Shown: in pieces, positions 9,501 through 13,830 of the stretch
Layout of the letters: each line of letters starts with the position of its first letter
Numbering within the stretch: position 1 is the first letter of the stretch
DNA from: Ectocarpus siliculosus
Taxonomy: Eukaryota; Sar; Phaeophyceae; Ectocarpales; Ectocarpaceae
Length of the DNA: 13,991 bases
Assembly (NCBI GenBank): GCA_000310025.1
Contig: FN649735.1
Span: forward strand, 3,589,014-3,603,004
Reading direction: 5' to 3'
The notes under the pieces: generated by a model
Seen by the model: only the letters and a program-made list of their open reading frames with translations
The model's database searches: none
What the model was told of the DNA's origin: nothing
Translations under genes and position numbers: made by a program

Positions 9501-12500
9501 GGGGAGGGGACCCGCGTCCACCGGGAGTCGAGGGAGAGCGGCGGGTGCTGGGGGAGCAAGGGGAAGGTGGTGGTGGCGGTCTCGAGGCGGGTGTCGGTGC
9601 TGCGCGTTAGCACCGCCGGAAGCAGGAGGTGAGGAAGGGGAGGAGCCTTAGGAGTAGTCGATGGGCTGGTGCTTGGACGAGTCACGCTGGGGTTGACATA
9701 GAGTTGGAGTACAGGTATGGTTGAGGTCATGCTTGCCGAAGGTCCACGCTTTGGTGCAAGGACTGACACGTGTTCTGTTTTTCACACATCCGACAAGATC
9801 GATCAGTATGTACGGTTCGTGTTTACACGGCCGTACGCTCTCCGCGGCTCGTTAATGTCAAATTCACGCACGCACACGAACAGCGGCGACTCTTCACAGC
9901 ACCGACGCCTGAACCCCCCCCCTTTTTTTTTTTAAACGTAGCCTGGGCCGGAGAAAACCCTGCACTGCTGTAGAAATGCGATGTCCGTAGGTCCTTGGTC
10001 AAGCGACGACGGCATGCGTTCACATTTGTACACCCCCCCCATTCCTAAGCTCCGTCGTCTCGAGGACGGCGTGGTCAATGGTCAAACAATTGCGCTCTAA
10101 GTGAGGCATTCTTCTGCACGCTCGCCTTGCGAACATGGATAAGTACGATTTCGGTGTACATGGCAGGAGCAGAAGACTCACACGAAGAGAGGCAGATAGC
10201 AGTCACGTCTCAAATGCCCCCCTCCGTCCTCTCGAAGACGCGTGGCCAATGGTCTATCAACGAAGGCATCCAAAACATGAGCACGCCCCCCTTGCGAACA
10301 CAACAATAATGCCTGGCGTTCCGTTCAAACACTTGCGCGGCAGGGTGTCCTCCGTGCGCGCGTCTTTCGCCAACGGCCGTAGGGCTTCCCGCGCGTCGTA
10401 CGCGGCGGGTACCCGTCGCGTGTCCCAGCTCGCGCGCTCGCGGACTAGCGTCGCCGCCGCCGCTGGACACACCTCCGGCGAAGCATCGTCGTCGGGGGAC
10501 TTGGGGACTTCCCCCGTCAAGGAGGACGAGGAGATGGAGGAGGGATTGCGCCAGGAGGACGGGCCGTCGTCGAGACGGGAGAGCGCCATGCTCCTGGTGA
10601 GACAGGCAGGCTTGTGCGGTTGTGGGGTCATCGTAGAAATCGAAATCGAGCAGGGACCCCACGACTAACGTTGACCGTTACAGAGGCCGAATCGAACCAT
10701 TGGACTGGACGTCGTCGGCCTTGGTTGTGGCTTATAGAAGCTGAATTCAAGTTCGGACCGCAAGACCAAGATTAATAAAAGCCAAAGAACCATTCGTTGC
10801 CAGCAGCTGAATATTAGTCTGATGGTGTAATTCCAGCTCCCACATGGTCTTGAAAGGACAATGCGTTCGTAGGTGTTTTCTCGTTCTTTCTGCGGAAAGG
10901 CGTTCAGGCGATATTGAGTGTTTTGGGAGAACTTGGACACTGACACATGATACGTGGTTGACAGATACCCCTTTTTTTACCTTCAAAGTCCAACGAGTAA
11001 ATTGAAAAGGCGTTGGCTCATACGACAATGATCACGTAGCGTGTCGTTCTTGTGCGTTGGTGTGTACCGTACCTGTGTTCGTCCAGGCGGCCCAACAGGA
11101 AGAGAACTTCTTCGAGAAGGCCCGCCGCTGCGTTCTTCGCGCGATCGGCGTGAGCAGGAAGAGCGGCCAGGGCGAGGAGGGAAGCTTCTCCGGGCCCGGG
11201 TCGATGCGCGGCGGAAACAGCCCCATCGTAGCCGAAACGGCGGCGGAAATCGCCCTCAGGCACAAGATCAAGGTCAGTCCAACCACACGGGGTTCCTGCT
11301 GCTGCTGCTGCTTTTGTTATTGTTGTTGTTGTTGTTAAAGTCCAGTCCAAAACACACGGGATTGCTGTTGCTTTTGTTGTTGTCAGAGGTGGTGGTGAAA
11401 TTGTCGGTACGTCGCGCTCGGGTGTGTGCAAGGTTTATACAACCCGCGAACGCGTGGAGTTGGCATTGGTGTTGTGAGGTCGATACGATGTGCGCCGTGT
11501 TCAGCATCGATCCCGCGTCCCGCCCTGGTAAAGACCACCTACTGGCTGTGTACCTTATTTAAGGCATTGTTTGTTGTTGTACCCTATTGGGGGATGTTCC
11601 CTGAAATCAAATCCGATTCGAAGACGACCAAATTGGACCCCAAGAGGGTAGGCACACGAGCCGTTTGTTGTTGTTGTTGGGATTCCTCGTCAGTAACAAC
11701 AGCATCATCACCACAACATCCGTCACGATCACGTCTTGACCTGAGGAAATCGAGCTACAGTGGGGGTCCCTGTTTAGTGCCGATTGGATAGTGCCAATGC
11801 CCCGTGTAGTGCCGGTATAGTGTTTTCGGCGGGCACACACTGAATTTCCATGTTAAGTTATCCTCAATGGTTTGAATAGTGCCTGTCCGGTACGGTGTCG
11901 GTGATTATTCTGGGCACATACCGGCACTACACAGGGACCCCCTGATACTGGTTAAACTTTTGAAAAACGTAGCCTGGGCCGGCGAAATGCCGGCTTACGC
12001 TCCTTTCCGGCAGCATTGCAGGGATGCAATATCTATGGTCTACCAGCGACGGCATGGTTCTTTTGTGAATAGTATTACTCACCTCGCGCGCGGTATTTGT
12101 TCGCTTCCTAAGATGGATTGCCGGTGGTGGCTCCGGTGCCAAGAAGGTGGTGGGGCAGAGGCCCTCGACCCTCTTGCGTCGGAGCCCCCTCTTATACCGG
12201 ACCACGAGGAAACGTAACCTCTGTACCATAGCGGGTCGAGTGCGAGACAACCAATTTTCGACCCTCTTATATCGGAGACACGACTGTTCTGTATGCACCA
12301 CTTGTCACCGCTACTGCATTTACTGCTGCCGTCCTTGTCCTATCAATAGGTCAAGATGTTCCATACCCTTTGTCGCCGCTGCTGCCCTTACCGTTGCCAT
12401 CCTTGCCCTACCAATAGGTCAAGATGCCCAAGCGCCCCGGTAAGAAGGCGATGGACCGTGCCAGCGTCGACGACCACGCGTGGGACGTGGAGCAGCAGGA

Positions 12501-12823
12501 GGGACCCGACACGTTCGATGAGGCGGAAGGCGTTATCGAGGAGGCTGATGAGGAGTCGGGGGGTTATCCGAACAGGGTGCGTGAGGGAGTGGCGGAGTTG
12601 GTGGTCGTTGGAGTTGTTGTTGTCGTTGCGGTGGCGGCTGCTGTGGCGGCCAGGCTGTTTGCTTGTCCTGTTTCATCTACGGCTTGTGACACTCTTTTCC
12701 GTGCCATTCCCACCTGCCGCTTGCTGTGGGCCACCGTTTCTGTACCAGGCGTCTTCATCCGCAGTGATCAGCGGCATCGAACGCTGGGTGTTCGGCGGGA
12801 AGCAGGAGCGGGTGAGTCGCTAA
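475..12823 (+). CDS. Kinesin motor protein, kinesin-6-like, 19 exons, 5' partial
   Basis: Spliced gene for a microtubule motor that couples ATP hydrolysis to movement along microtubules. Joined exons: 475-592, 1111-1251, 1775-1828, 2485-2654, 2919-3003, 3674-3749, 4104-4197, 5007-5127, 5752-5925, 6379-6459, 7511-7642, 7981-8100, 8527-8682, 9171-9628, 10344-10596, 11087-11272, 11564-11647 (tentative), 12418-12576 and 12749-12823. Reading phase is consistent at every join, giving about 911 residues counted from codon 476. Motor residues 1-223 carry SFLEIYIENVYDLL, SSRSH (96-100), DLAGSER (121-127), INKSL and VPFRESKLTHLF. The P-loop GxxxxGKT is not in the window, so the start and roughly the first third of the motor lie upstream. 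VPFRESKLTHLF and VNINPSTDDFDETQQVL fit kinesin-6 best; members of that class build the central spindle in cytokinesis. A basic linker, acidic stretch, coiled coil and disordered basic tail follow. Odd points are W154, where kinesins usually have Gly after INxSLxxL, and N218, where the usual motif is LKFS or LKFA. Kinesin identity is near certain; the subclass is probable; exon 17 and the 3' end are least sure. Confidence 0.92.
593..1110 (+). other. Intron 1
   Basis: GTACGT donor and a long T-rich tract ending TTGTTGCAG. No supported gene or repeat was seen inside it. Confidence 0.85.
1111..1251 (+). CDS. Exon 2: motor, central segment
   Basis: Residues 40-86, 47 codons, both ends phase 0. 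It ends in the run DGLDLVRRATANRR, which matches the kinesin pattern of a helix followed by xxGxxNR just before switch I. The insert DDWAKARTALKLDDRKG takes the place of the short loop found in many kinesins. Donor GTACGT follows at 1252. Confidence 0.9.
1252..1774 (+). other. Intron 2, holds a degenerate tandem repeat
   Basis: Bounded by GTACGT and CACTTCAG. The middle is built from about three diverged copies of a 119-128 base unit (see the repeat at 1300-1690). A C/T-rich tract precedes the acceptor. Confidence 0.85.
1300..1690 (+). repeat. Diverged tandem repeat in intron 2
   Basis: GAACCTGGATGCCC at 1395, GACACTCGACGCCC at 1514 and GAACCTCGATGCCA at 1642 mark successive units. Further shared blocks are TTCGTGTTCTCTCAGCT and TTCGTGTTCTTTCAGCT. 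An earlier partial unit may begin near 1306 (CGTGTAAAGCTATTCTCGGTG against CGTTTACGCTATCACGGTG). The copies are old and indel-rich. Confidence 0.6.
1775..1828 (+). CDS. Exon 3: switch I
   Basis: Eighteen codons, VASTRLNEDSSRSHSVCM, residues 87-104. NxxSSRSH is the nucleotide-sensing switch I of kinesins and is intact. Both ends are phase 0; the donor is GTGAGC. Confidence 0.95.
1829..2484 (+). other. Intron 3
   Basis: 656 bases, donor GTGAGC, acceptor CACCTCTCCAG. T-rich; no supported gene or clear repeat. Confidence 0.85.
2485..2654 (+). CDS. Exon 4: switch II and relay helix
   Basis: Residues 105-160 plus two bases of R161. It contains LWVVDLAGSERSGRT (switch II), the KEANNIN segment and INKSLSTLW of helix alpha-4. 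W154 sits where nearly all kinesins have Gly. Donor GTGCGT at 2655. Confidence 0.95.
2919..3003 (+). CDS. Exon 5: motor VPFRESKLT segment
   Basis: Residues 162-189 after the split arginine. RVPFRESKLTHLFKNHLQ is the kinesin microtubule-binding VPYRxSKLTxLL motif; the FRESKLTHLF spelling is typical of kinesin-6. Acceptor ATTTGCAG, donor GTACGT. Confidence 0.95.
3031..3201. mobile_element. MITE-like element, 14-base inverted repeats
   Basis: CCCGGTTTAGCGGT at 3031-3044 is repeated exactly in reverse complement at 3188-3201, enclosing a 171-base element with no coding capacity. No clear target-site duplication was seen. It could be a small non-autonomous DNA transposon or a chance hairpin. Confidence 0.5.
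3457..3477. repeat. Short palindrome
   Basis: GTACAGTT (3457-3464) and AACTGTAC (3470-3477) form an 8-base stem with a 5-base loop. No function is evident. Confidence 0.4.
3674..3749 (+). CDS. Exon 6: last motor beta strand
   Basis: Residues 190-214 plus one base of V215. GPAAGKTVMVVNINPSTDDFDETQQ matches the kinesin pattern GxxKTxMIxxxSPxxxxxxET. The NINP and DDFDET spelling points to kinesin-6. The codon split between exons 6 and 7 rebuilds Val. Confidence 0.93.
3964..4127 (+). repeat. Tandem duplication spanning the exon 7 acceptor
   Basis: Two units begin ATCTCGTCGTTT at 3964 and ATCTCGTCGTTTTCG at 4053. Positions 4012-4041 are identical over 30 bases to 4095-4124, covering the polypyrimidine end, the GGCAG acceptor and the first 21 coding bases. 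The upstream acceptor at 4020 would read into an in-frame TGA at 4107-4109. Confidence 0.9.
4104..4197 (+). CDS. Exon 7: motor end and neck start
   Basis: Residues 215-246. VLKNSTIAREVKTV corresponds to the terminal VLKFSxxAxxV of kinesins, but with Asn for the conserved aromatic (N218). This is the second of two duplicated acceptors; only this one keeps the frame open. It ends in the first of three tandem GTAAGC donors. Confidence 0.9.
4190..4362 (+). repeat. Tandem repeat carrying three GTAAGC donors
   Basis: Units of 61 and 63 bases repeat the exon 7 edge: CTACGG/GTAAGCAAGCAG at 4198, CTCCGG/GTAAGCGAGCAG at 4259 and CTGCGG/GTAAGCGGGCAG at 4322. Each is followed by a similar block (for example TTACTTGAAAATA). 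A fourth, isolated echo, CCCTACGGGTCAGCGGGGAG, begins at 4450. Donors 2 and 3 would read through TAA at 4199-4201. Confidence 0.9.
4198..5006 (+). other. Intron 7, 809 bases
   Basis: After the donor repeat there is a second degenerate repeat: GGTGTATCGTTTGGTGCTAT near 4515, CGTGTATCGTTCGGTGCTAT near 4629 and GGTGTATCGTTTGGTGGTGT near 4673. Nothing coding was seen. The acceptor is GTTGGCGTCAG. Confidence 0.8.
5007..5127 (+). CDS. Exon 8: basic neck or linker
   Basis: One base completes G246, then residues 247-286: FNGRKMVVKKPQASRR, then a short Pro-rich end (LDLPPPRKNATQ). Strongly basic, as expected just after a kinesin motor. Acceptor GGCGTCAG, donor GTCGGT, phase 0. Confidence 0.85.
5204..5286 (+). 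repeat. Dispersed intronic repeat, copy A
   Basis: Shares GTAGGGATGCGAGGTCAATG, then GTCTAACGACTACGGCATGC, with copies at 9934-10017, 10048-10090, 10218-10270 and 11964-12057. The left part (CCGGTGAGAACCCGG) is a potential hairpin shared with copies B and C. Confidence 0.65.
5587..5725 (+). repeat. Diverged 84-base tandem duplication
   Basis: CCCAAATTGAAGGACTG (5587) against CCCCAATTGAAGGCATGG (5671), and TTTCCGATGTTCCCGACA against TTTCGATGTTCCGGACA. The first unit ends in CGACAGGTATGA, an acceptor-and-donor-like point. The unit lies just before exon 9. Confidence 0.7.
5752..5925 (+). CDS. Exon 9: acidic linker
   Basis: Residues 287-344, 58 codons. Includes GDTDCGSDGEAD, GGEEEEEGG and an amphipathic end (QSMNLVVRNLQ). 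Probably a flexible acidic spacer before the coiled coil. Phase 0 at both ends; donor GTGAGG. Confidence 0.85.
5926..6378 (+). other. Intron 9
   Basis: Weak echoes of both edges are present. ATGCTGGATG occurs at 5934 and 6072, and GAACAGAATTGGTGA recurs as GAACAGAAGTGGTGA about 47 bases on. Near the end, TTCGATACACTGCCTGTGCAG (6262-6285, with an extra CAG) echoes the real acceptor tract TTCGATACTGCCTGCAG (6362-6378). Confidence 0.7.
6379..6459 (+). CDS. Exon 10: basic helix
   Basis: Residues 345-371, 27 codons: VDNAALKTKLKATLSNKKKKEA then VLGHQ. A lysine-rich helix that probably begins the coiled coil. Acceptor CTGCCTGCAG, donor GTGATT, phase 0. Confidence 0.85.
6460..7510 (+). other. Intron 10, 1051 bases, longest in the gene
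   Basis: Contains a TTG/CTG microsatellite (6604-6631), the hairpin element at 6954-7057, and a partial echo of the exon 11 acceptor at 7186-7213. Several T runs. No gene supported. Confidence 0.8.
6954..7057. mobile_element. MITE-like hairpin element, 32-base arms
   Basis: The arm at 6954-6985 (ACAACAGTGCCGGGTACGAT core) pairs with 7026-7057 in reverse complement with about four mismatches over 32 bases. The loop is about 40 bases. The internal TACGGTGT and GATTATT blocks recur in the element at 11762-11942, so the two may be one family. Confidence 0.65.
7511..7642 (+). CDS. Exon 11: coiled coil
   Basis: Residues 372-415, 44 codons: PISGGPVEQYISLLEDRV, then a charged helix with EEMRQDH and IEELEAEFE. 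The heptad pattern and lack of Gly or Pro after the first six residues indicate coiled coil, the usual dimerisation stalk. The donor GTGTGT at 7643 is the first of three near-copies. Confidence 0.88.
7619..7860 (+). repeat. 78-base minisatellite spanning the exon 11 donor
   Basis: GAAGAGCTAGAGGCTGAG (7619), GAAGGGCTAGAGGCTGAG (7755) and GAAGAGCTAGAGGCTGAG (7833) each precede a donor-like site at 7643, 7779 and 7857. The interval between the first two is 136 bases, that is 78 plus a shortened 58-base unit (about 7697-7754) that lost the coding edge. Donors 2 and 3 would include an in-frame stop at about 7742. Confidence 0.88.
7981..8100 (+). CDS. Exon 12: Gly/Glu linker and helix
   Basis: Residues 416-455, 40 codons: SFLSENGLEGEGEGG, an Ala-rich spacer and IVERLREE, which resumes the coiled coil. 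Acceptor TTTTTCGCAG after a T/C tract, donor GTGAGA, phase 0. Confidence 0.82.
8101..8526 (+). other. Intron 12
   Basis: 426 bases, T-rich. Nothing beyond the splice sites was recognised. Confidence 0.8.
8527..8682 (+). CDS. Exon 13: coiled coil end
   Basis: Residues 456-507, 52 codons. VRVANLQADQWKKEAETL and RDRLHKDKE form a heptad helix, then Ser/Thr/Arg-rich disorder (STRSPLRQSTGSTGRTS). Acceptor GCCGCACAG, donor GTGAAG, phase 0. Confidence 0.87.
8683..9170 (+). other. Intron 13 with a CAG/GTGAGA point inside
   Basis: 488 bases. At 8780/8781 a pyrimidine tract ending CTCTTCCACAG is directly followed by GTGAGA, an acceptor-plus-donor point. Otherwise unremarkable. Confidence 0.75.
9171..9628 (+). 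CDS. Exon 14: low-complexity basic tail
   Basis: Residues 508-659 plus two bases of R660. Features are Pro/Gly/Asn-rich disorder, a KKKKK cluster (555-559) that could be a nuclear localisation or microtubule-binding patch, an eight-alanine run encoded by GCC repeats, and Ser/Gly/Arg-rich sequence ending in SRRVSVLRVSTAGSR. The reading frame ends in TGA at 9630 if unspliced, but GAG/GTGAGG at 9629 is a good donor. The RRxS repeat continues in the next exon, which supports splicing. Confidence 0.78.
9934..10017 (+). repeat. Dispersed intronic repeat, copy B
   Basis: AAACGTAGCCTGGGCCGG is shared exactly with copy C at 11964-12057. It ends GCGACGACGGCATGC, like copies A and C. It follows a C run and a T run. 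Confidence 0.65.
10048..10090 (+). repeat. Dispersed intronic repeat, partial copy D
   Basis: GCTCCGTCGTCTCGAGGACG followed by GTGGTCAATGGTC. Matches the right half of copy A and all of copy E. Confidence 0.55.
10218..10270 (+). repeat. Dispersed intronic repeat, partial copy E
   Basis: CCCTCCGTCCTCTCGAAGAC, then GTGGCCAATGGTCTATCAAC and GAAGGCATC. About 170 bases after copy D, in the same orientation. Confidence 0.55.
10344..10596 (+). CDS. Exon 15: RRxS repeat and acidic segment
   Basis: One base completes R660, then residues 661-744. VSSVRASFANGRRASRAS and TRRVSQLARSRTSV continue the RRxS repeat from exon 14. A Ser/Gly spacer, an acidic run (KEDEEMEEGLRQED) and ESAMLL follow. Donor GTGAGA at 10597, phase 0. 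The start at 10344 is chosen because it alone restores both phase and repeat. Confidence 0.75.
10597..11086 (+). other. Intron 15
   Basis: 490 bases with GTGAGA donor and TTCGTCCAG acceptor. No repeat or gene supported on either strand. Confidence 0.8.
11087..11272 (+). CDS. Exon 16: tail helix
   Basis: Residues 745-806, 62 codons. AAQQEENFFEKARRCVL RAIG begins as a helix; a Gly/Ser spacer follows, then ETAAEIALRHKIK. Phase 0 both ends; donor GTCAGT at 11273. Confidence 0.85.
11270..11385 (+). repeat. 68-base duplication at the exon 16 donor
   Basis: AAGGTCAGTCCAACCACACG (11270) and AAAGTCCAGTCCAAAACACA (11338) begin two units; CAGTCC is exactly 68 bases apart. Each continues into ACGGG, then CTG and TTG triplets. 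The triplet microsatellite (11297-11336) lies inside the first unit. Confidence 0.7.
11564..11647 (+). CDS. Exon 17, tentative
   Basis: 28 codons, phase 0 at both ends: ALFVVVPYWGMF, then EIKSDSKTTKLDPKR. Acceptor CCTTATTTAAG, donor GTAGGC. The second half looks like tail sequence; the hydrophobic first half does not. Leaving it out also keeps the frame, so it may be an optional or false exon. Confidence 0.35.
11762..11942. mobile_element. MITE-like element with GGGGGTCCCTGT inverted repeats
   Basis: GGGGGTCCCTGTTTAGTGCC at 11762 pairs with the reverse complement of the sequence ending at 11942 (GGGGGTCCCTGTGTAGTGCC). An inner copy, GTGTAGTGCCGGTATAGTG near 11804, also matches the right arm. 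The element is 181 bases and noncoding. A dispersed-repeat copy starts 22 bases later. Confidence 0.7.
11964..12057 (+). repeat. Dispersed intronic repeat, copy C
   Basis: Most complete copy. AAACGTAGCCTGGGCCGG is followed by a GCCGGC...GCCGGC hairpin, then TTGCAGGGATGCAATATC, ATGGTCTACCAGCGACGGCA. Same orientation as the other four. Confidence 0.65.
12168..12280 (+). repeat. Short direct repeat in intron 17
   Basis: CTCGACCCTCTTGCGTCGGA (about 12168) and TTCGACCCTCTTATATCGGA (about 12258) are roughly 91 bases apart. Confidence 0.45.
12301..12435 (+). repeat. 68-base tandem duplication spanning the exon 18 acceptor
   Basis: Units start CTTGTCACCGCTACTGC (12301) and CTTTGTCGCCGCTGCTGC (12368) and each ends AATAGGTCAAGATG. 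The acceptor TAG therefore occurs at 12347-12349 and 12415-12417. A 68-base shift changes the reading frame. Confidence 0.88.
12418..12576 (+). CDS. Exon 18: basic then acidic tail
   Basis: Residues 835-887, 53 codons. It begins VKMPKRPGKK (basic), then an acidic run (DVEQQEGPDTFDEAEGVIEE). Acceptor CTACCAATAG, donor GTGCGT at 12577, phase 0. Confidence 0.78.
12749..12823 (+). CDS. Exon 19: C-terminal end
   Basis: 24 codons and TAA: ASSSAVISGIERWVFGG, then KQERVSR. Acceptor TTTCTGTACCAG is good and in phase. GTGAGT at 12812 just before the stop is also a good donor, so the last four residues may be replaced by a further exon. Confidence 0.7.
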   Translation, partial: ASSSAVISGIERWVFGGKQERVSR

Positions 12824-13268
12824 AACGAGTCGGCCGCGGCAATTCGTGACGTTAGTTAGTTATGCCCTTTGGAATCATTGATACCATCATCGCGGCAGAT
12901 AACTACTGTAGTAGTTCACGACAAAACACGAATCGATGTGAGGAGTTTACACTTTGGAGTACTCTGTATGTTGCAACTTTTGCTGACAACAGATGCCCGT
13001 CTTGTAATTTTTTTTCCCACCTGTTGTCCAGAGGGTTGTCATGAACTCGCGGCCTTGTCACGCACGTGATGCATGAATTGTTTAGATCATCGAGTTTCGA
13101 TTGCCACCGCATCGCGTTCAAATCACGCAAACTTGATTTTCGAAGGTGCACTGAACAAATGAACGGAAAATCTTCTTGTATTGCCAAGAAAACAGCAACC
13201 GCAACATCTCAGCTCGCTCTTCCCATCCACGCACTTCCTTGCACGGCTGCATACCCCACGTTCGCAAA

Positions 13269-13302
13269 ACACACACACAAAAAAAAATATATATATATAT
13301 AA
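13269..13302. repeat. CA, A and TA microsatellite
   Basis: ACACACACACA, then an A run, then a TATATATATATAAGG stretch at about 13288-13304. The TA part resembles a TATA box about 105 bases before the ATG at 13405, but low complexity makes that weak. Confidence 0.7.
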
Positions 13303-13404
13303 GGTACAAGTGGCCCTCACTCTTACCCTGCACCGCCCCCCCTGCTTTCCTTGACTCACTCACTACCTCCACGTGCGAACGAACTGCAAAAGACTACGCC
13401 GATC

Positions 13405-13512
13405 ATGAGCCCGAATAGGAACAAGCCTGCTACGGCTGGACCATCCTCGACGGCAGAAGTTAGCCCGGCCCCGGGCACCACCACCATGCACGATTACGTG
13501 CGAGCGATGTAG
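13405..13512 (+). CDS. Doubtful 35-codon ORF
   Basis: MSPNRNKPATAGPSS, a Pro/Thr-rich middle, and MHDYVRAM before TAG at 13510. GC-rich and coding-like in composition, with a TATA-like run upstream. It could be the first exon of a neighbouring gene whose donor I cannot place, or chance. No family recognised. Confidence 0.2.
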   Translation: MSPNRNKPATAGPSSTAEVSPAPGTTTMHDYVRAM

Positions 13513-13830
13513 AGAGGGGTTAAGAGCTAGCTCTCGTGAACAAAGCAAAGCAAGTTGGATATTCTTCGGTACTTGGCAACGGTCAGCCAACATATGCTCG
13601 TCGAGCTGGCACCGCCATGCGTTCGTTGCGGAGCTGCTTTGTTCAAATGTAGAGAGGAGGACCAGTTGTCTTTCCGGTTATCGAAGCTAGTGCGGTGCGG
13701 AGCCGCCGTCTCTCGTTAACAGAGCGAGGCCTGCAGAGGGCGGGGGCTGGTGCGAATGGGGAAAGCATCTTGGGGCGCGAAAGTAGTGGTGGGCGTTTAA
13801 CCCAGCCATGTAGGATACGGAAGGGGCGGC
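13507..13830 (+). repeat. Degenerate tandem repeat, downstream
   Basis: ATGTAGAGAGG recurs at 13507 and 13648, and ATGTAGGATACGG at about 13809, so units are about 141-161 bases. AGCTAGCTCTCGTGAACAAAGC has a looser match, GTCTCTCGTTAACAGAGC, in the second unit. Confidence 0.4.

Larger units (their letters stand above)
9629..10343 (+). other. Intron 14, with three dispersed-repeat copies
   Basis: 715 bases. Copies B, D and E of the dispersed repeat lie at 9934-10017, 10048-10090 and 10218-10270. The acceptor GCGCGGCAG is not preceded by a strong pyrimidine tract, so the exact 3' edge is less sure than the frame. Confidence 0.65.

Noticed and set aside
9630-9632. TGA after exon 14 as the end of the gene
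   Set aside because: A good donor overlaps it. The RRxS repeat and reading phase continue exactly at 10344, and exons 16, 18 and 19 also remain in phase.
9124-9769. Long Arg/Pro/Ser-rich ORFs on the minus strand and in other frames over exon 14
   Set aside because: GC-rich coding sequence creates open antisense frames. They have no splice or domain support and are shadows of the kinesin exon.
10210-10662. 150-codon minus-strand ORF opposite exon 15
   Set aside because: Shadow of a GC-rich exon; no recognisable domain, and the plus strand is supported by phase and repeat.
12356-12823. Unspliced 155-codon ORF in the exon 18 region as a separate gene
   Set aside because: Its first part is the shifted frame of exon 18 plus intron 18. 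Only the last 24 codons are the real exon 19. The Arg/Cys/Leu-rich composition is unlike a normal protein.
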